From contig OX419757.1 of NCBI GenBank assembly GCA_948567375.1, positions 17,174,001 through 17,238,000 of the forward strand: DNA of 64,000 nt, given 5' to 3'. Origin of the DNA: Lunularia cruciata (lineage: Eukaryota; Streptophyta; Marchantiopsida; Lunulariales; Lunulariaceae). Position 1 is the stretch's first letter, and the number at the start of each line of letters is the position of its first letter. Position numbers and translations under genes: made by a program. Under the pieces are notes generated by a model that had not been told where the DNA came from, made no database searches, and saw only the letters and a program-made list of their open reading frames with translations. This document shows, one piece after another, positions 60,701 through 64,000 of this stretch.

Positions 60701-62146
60701 GATGCTACAACAGTTTGTCAGCAGGTCTGGCCTATCACTGTTGAAAGCTGTAGTTAGAATGTTGAGGACTTGAAGATCAGGGACGGCGCAGCTAACTGAT
60801 TCAAAATCTCGTACTTTCTTAACCGGAGAAAGGTGCTCGTAAATTTGCTGACCACAGGTCACGGTTGGATCGTAACTCGCCTGCTGGGCTTGCCATAAAA
60901 GAGCCCATGATTTGACCCAATCGACGATCCTTCGACGTGTTCTGCATGCGCTCTGGTCTCGTTCTTACACGTTTGCATGGGAGTACTGATCGGACCGTGA
61001 CAGAATTGACTAGGTAGCTTTCATGTGGAACCAACGAAGTGAGTACTCTGTCCTGGAATTAGACGTCCTAGTCACAGAACGACCTACCATGAACGCTAGT
61101 AGGGCCATCAATAGACCAAAGATCTATTGAGAAGTTACTTCGCTTGAGAGTAGAATGGACATAGGAGGACACGTAAGAGATAGAGATCGACCAGAGAGCT
61201 GCTGCCCTCTTCCAACTTAGAGCTGCTGATCTGGAGTTTCCTGTGAAAGAAGATGGAGAATAGAATAGAGTCTTGCCCTTGGTTGTGGATTAGGTTAGAA
61301 GATGGCAACTCAAAGAGTCAACAAATTCCCATGCCTATCTCGTCTCTAATGCACCGGTCACTTCTTCATCGTTGTCAATGGTATTTACATAAGTCGTTTG
61401 TGACATGTCCTATTCTATGTCAACGTCGTCTGGAAAAATCTTCGGTGGCTTTGAAGACGTCTGCTAGGGATGGACGCAATCGCTATTTCATGCGCGACGT
61501 AGACATTCGTTTGGAAGTAAGAGGAAGAATTGCATATTTATTCAAAAGCAGGGCATGTCTACTGAGGCGGTCCATATTCCAGTGTCACACGAAGACCTCT
61601 CATGTTTCTCCTAATGATTGAGAGATTGTAATTAGAAGATCGACGAGGAAGTCCGGAGGGAGAAAAAGGATGCAAAGTCATGAGGTGTTCCAAAAATGTG
61701 AGACCTCAGTGGCATGCTAATCTTGATGTTAACTTAACCCTACTGCTTATGAAATCCTGCAAACATGGCTCATCCAAGCTGACTGCCCACCGTCCTGGCC
61801 GTTGCCGCATTTTCTAACAGCACCATGAGAATCAGAAAATTAAGTGCTTTAGAGCTGAAAAGAATGCGAAATCGTGCCGATGTCCTCGGCGGCGTCGATA
61901 CTCCCTTGGATAAGCCAAAGATCGTAGAGCAGTTAGATCTTCGGCAACGACGGCGCATACATAACAGGTGTATCAGATTATCCACAGATAGTAAAGGAAG
62001 ACACATGGAGGGGCCACATACAAACTACAGGTACACAACAAAGGCCCTGATATTTGAAAGCCTTTAAACGAAAATTTAAAAAGTCTGAAGTGTCTCACCT
62101 GATCAACGGGAGGGGGGATATTCTCAGTTCTGTCGGGCGACTCCAT
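54798..62146 (-). CDS. CXC-domain (TSO1/TCX, LIN54-like) DNA-binding protein, 1171 aa
   Basis: Ten coding exons: 62146-62099, 60369-60212, 59441-58565, 58339-57393, 57211-57131, 56998-56818, 56568-56473, 56229-56163, 56048-55880, 55689-54798. All have GT-AG introns and the phases match throughout. Family signatures occur in order: [15 protein letters not shown] (18-32), [11 protein letters not shown] (369-379), CXC domain 1 (about 691-726, [22 protein letters not shown]), linker RNPLAFAPK (744-752), CXC domain 2 (about 780-812, [17 protein letters not shown]) and C-terminal [10 protein letters not shown]. Zinc-bound cysteine-rich CXC domains bind CHR-type TTYGAA DNA in LIN54. The tyrosines that contact DNA there correspond to Tyr705 and Tyr791. 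Plant members act with DREAM-type complexes in cell-cycle, meristem and methylation-gene control. The start ATG is chosen because MESPDRTE matches the family N-terminus. Intron 1 is 1.7 kb. Confidence 0.92.
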
Positions 62147-64000
62147 GCTAGTATCCCATACAATTTCAGCTGCAGCTTCTTTGAGTAAAAGCTCTGCAGT
62201 TCCCACCTCAGGGCAGAGCCTTACATGCTCCTCTGCCAACACGCAGCCTTCAAGCTGATCATCGCGGGGCCGTGGCAGATTACTCACATAAGAGACTAGA
62301 AGCAGGCCATGTGTTCGAGCAGGCCTCACTGCTCAAGAGGGCGTTGAAAGGACTTGATGGATAAATACATCCTCCGGTTCTTACGGGGCTAGGACTCCTA
62401 TGCCTGTAGTCGAAAGTTAATTGCACGAGACCCCTGGAAGAAATGTGCACAAAGAATCATCCACCCCAGACTGGGATTGTCCACCTTGGACTTCGTAGCA
62501 GTAGCGCTTGATTGCACAAGGGTGTATCCTTTTAACATCCATGCAGCTGCGAATTGTGAAAATGCTTGAGTCGATCTACGCTCGCCATGGCAGAACGGAA
62601 GTAATCAGCATCTCAGCAATCTAGTATCTGCTGAGCTTGATCCAGTGCCTCAAAAGGAACCCGTGGTAAACTCTGCATGCTCAGCTTAAGATCCGACCAC
62701 AAAAATCTCTTCCTGGGTTAAAGACGGTGCTATAAATCCTGCGCGGGTTCTGATGGACTTTTGTACACATGAAGACCGGGACTGCGTAGCAGTTTAGTTC
62801 TCGCAGGGATGAAAGCTACTTAAACCTGATAAAAGCTCCCAGCCTCAGGTAGCCTGTGCTACTCCAAAGTAGAGCTAAAATGTGATCCAGCATTTACATG
62901 ATATGTCCCCGTAGAAGGCTAATATGGATGCAGAACAAGAATTCCATTGAGGCAAAGAGCTTCAGAATGGACAGCTTTGGCAGGAACCAATTTGGCAAGC
63001 GAGACTCAAAAATCCCAGGGCAGAATCAGAGTATCAGACGAACTATTAAGCGGAAAGTCCCCAGAGCTCCGCGCCCAGTTTCACTCTTGATGATACACGA
63101 CGGACCTGGAAATTGAGAATTCTTGGTGGGCAAGAAGCACGTTGTCCCTCCCTTATACTGGCCGCAGAAAGGGCGGGAGTCAACTAGGGATCCCCACGGC
63201 ATCCAATTCCCCCGCAAAACTTCTACGCACTCTCATGTAAAAAACGATCGGGAGTGCCGCGCGCAGTAGCTCGCAGGAGGAGGTTTCTCCGGCTTGGCTG
63301 CCATGCGACAATGCTAGGCTCTAGCAACCCACAATATGGAGTCTTCCAGTGCTCTACCAAAGGCAGTGAGGCTCTGGGGGAAAGTTCAATGTCACTGGAG
63401 CTATGCAGCTTCGTTTTGCTACTATCGCCTGTACGTGCTTACAGCAAGCGCTGGAAAGCAAATGATTCTCGATTTGAAATTAGTACAGAAGGGAGAGATT
63501 CCTCACTACTACAATGAACAAATGTGCTGAAAACCAAGAGAAACTCAATGTGCAGTGACAACTGCAACGTGAGGTTAACCAATGCTTCGTCTCATTGATC
63601 CGCCCTTGGAAGTGCTCGTTGATTCTGTGATCGACCTCGTGCATCCGTTGCAAGTGTGAACCGAGGTGGAAGCAGGAAAGCATGGCATGATGAGAGCGGA
63701 GAACTTAGGAGGGAAGAGCAGGGAGAGCTGCCGGTGCGCAAGCAGGCTCACATTGCAAGCAGCGCTGAACGTGGCGCGCGGGAGACAGGAGCGGGAAACC
63801 AAAACTGACGCGGCTAAAAACTTTAGTCGCCTGCAATCAGCCAAACGGACGATGTTCGCATCCAACAGTGGACATCGTCCCGGTTTTCCTTCTCGTCTAA
63901 CAGAGCGAAGCCGTCACTTGGCACCGAGAATTGGCGACGGGAAGATAAGTAGAAGGTGGAGCCGCGGGGGTTGTCAGCATAATTTGGACACCAGACGCGG
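62147..64000. other. Upstream region of the CXC gene, probable 5' leader and promoter
   Basis: No protein-coding gene recognised. The last 300 bases (63.7-64.0 kb) are GC- and CpG-rich, as expected for a transcribed 5' leader or promoter of the minus-strand CXC gene, but I see no defined TATA box and cannot place the transcription start. Confidence 0.4.

Noticed and set aside
60521-60862. 113-codon minus-strand open frame inside intron 1 of the CXC gene
   Set aside because: Contains LSPVKKV, which superficially resembles the family LSPIK motif, but the true motif is in the exon at 60369-60212 with correct splice sites and phase.

Overview
This is nuclear DNA of a land plant. The evidence is two spliced protein-coding genes with consensus GT-AG introns, a relic of an NB-ARC disease-resistance-type gene, and several chromodomain-type Ty3/gypsy LTR retrotransposons. 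The species cannot be fixed from sequence alone. A spore-bearing plant (lycophyte, fern or bryophyte) is my guess, not a demonstrated fact.

Layout. 1-30 kb is a stack of nested LTR retrotransposons. I name three families A, B and C. Family C is the oldest layer: two degenerate copies lie head to head (C1 on minus, about 12775 down to 8233; C2 on plus, from about 13495). Element A2 (13653-26051, perfect 5-bp target duplication TGACC) sits in C2. Element B2 (17744-23399, duplication ATCTC/ATCTT) sits in the protease region of A2. At the left, A1 (1-4575, cut by the window start) sits in the integrase region of B1 (4576-8232), and B1 abuts C1. A solo B-type LTR (28391-28816) also interrupts C2. 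All gag and pol copies carry stops, frameshifts or active-site changes. B-type LTRs carry perfect heat-shock-element arrays upstream of their TATA box, which is the most interesting regulatory signal here.

30-38 kb is AT-rich and then mixed intergenic DNA with a near-perfect hairpin and short tandem duplications. At 38.4-40.9 kb on minus is an apparently intact five-exon gene for a secreted two-domain cupin of 407 residues, related to the 11S-globulin/glutelin-like cupins. At 43.2-45.6 kb on plus is a broken NB-ARC gene. 45.6-54.8 kb is intergenic with small repeats and palindromes. At 54.8-62.1 kb on minus is an apparently intact ten-exon gene for an 1171-residue CXC-domain (TSO1/TCX/LIN54-like) DNA-binding protein. 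Its presumptive 5' leader and promoter fill the rest of the window.

The host genes do not form a functional cluster. The retroelements tell a layered history of insertion and decay. All exon boundaries were read by eye from splice consensus, reading-frame continuity and family motifs, without transcript support.
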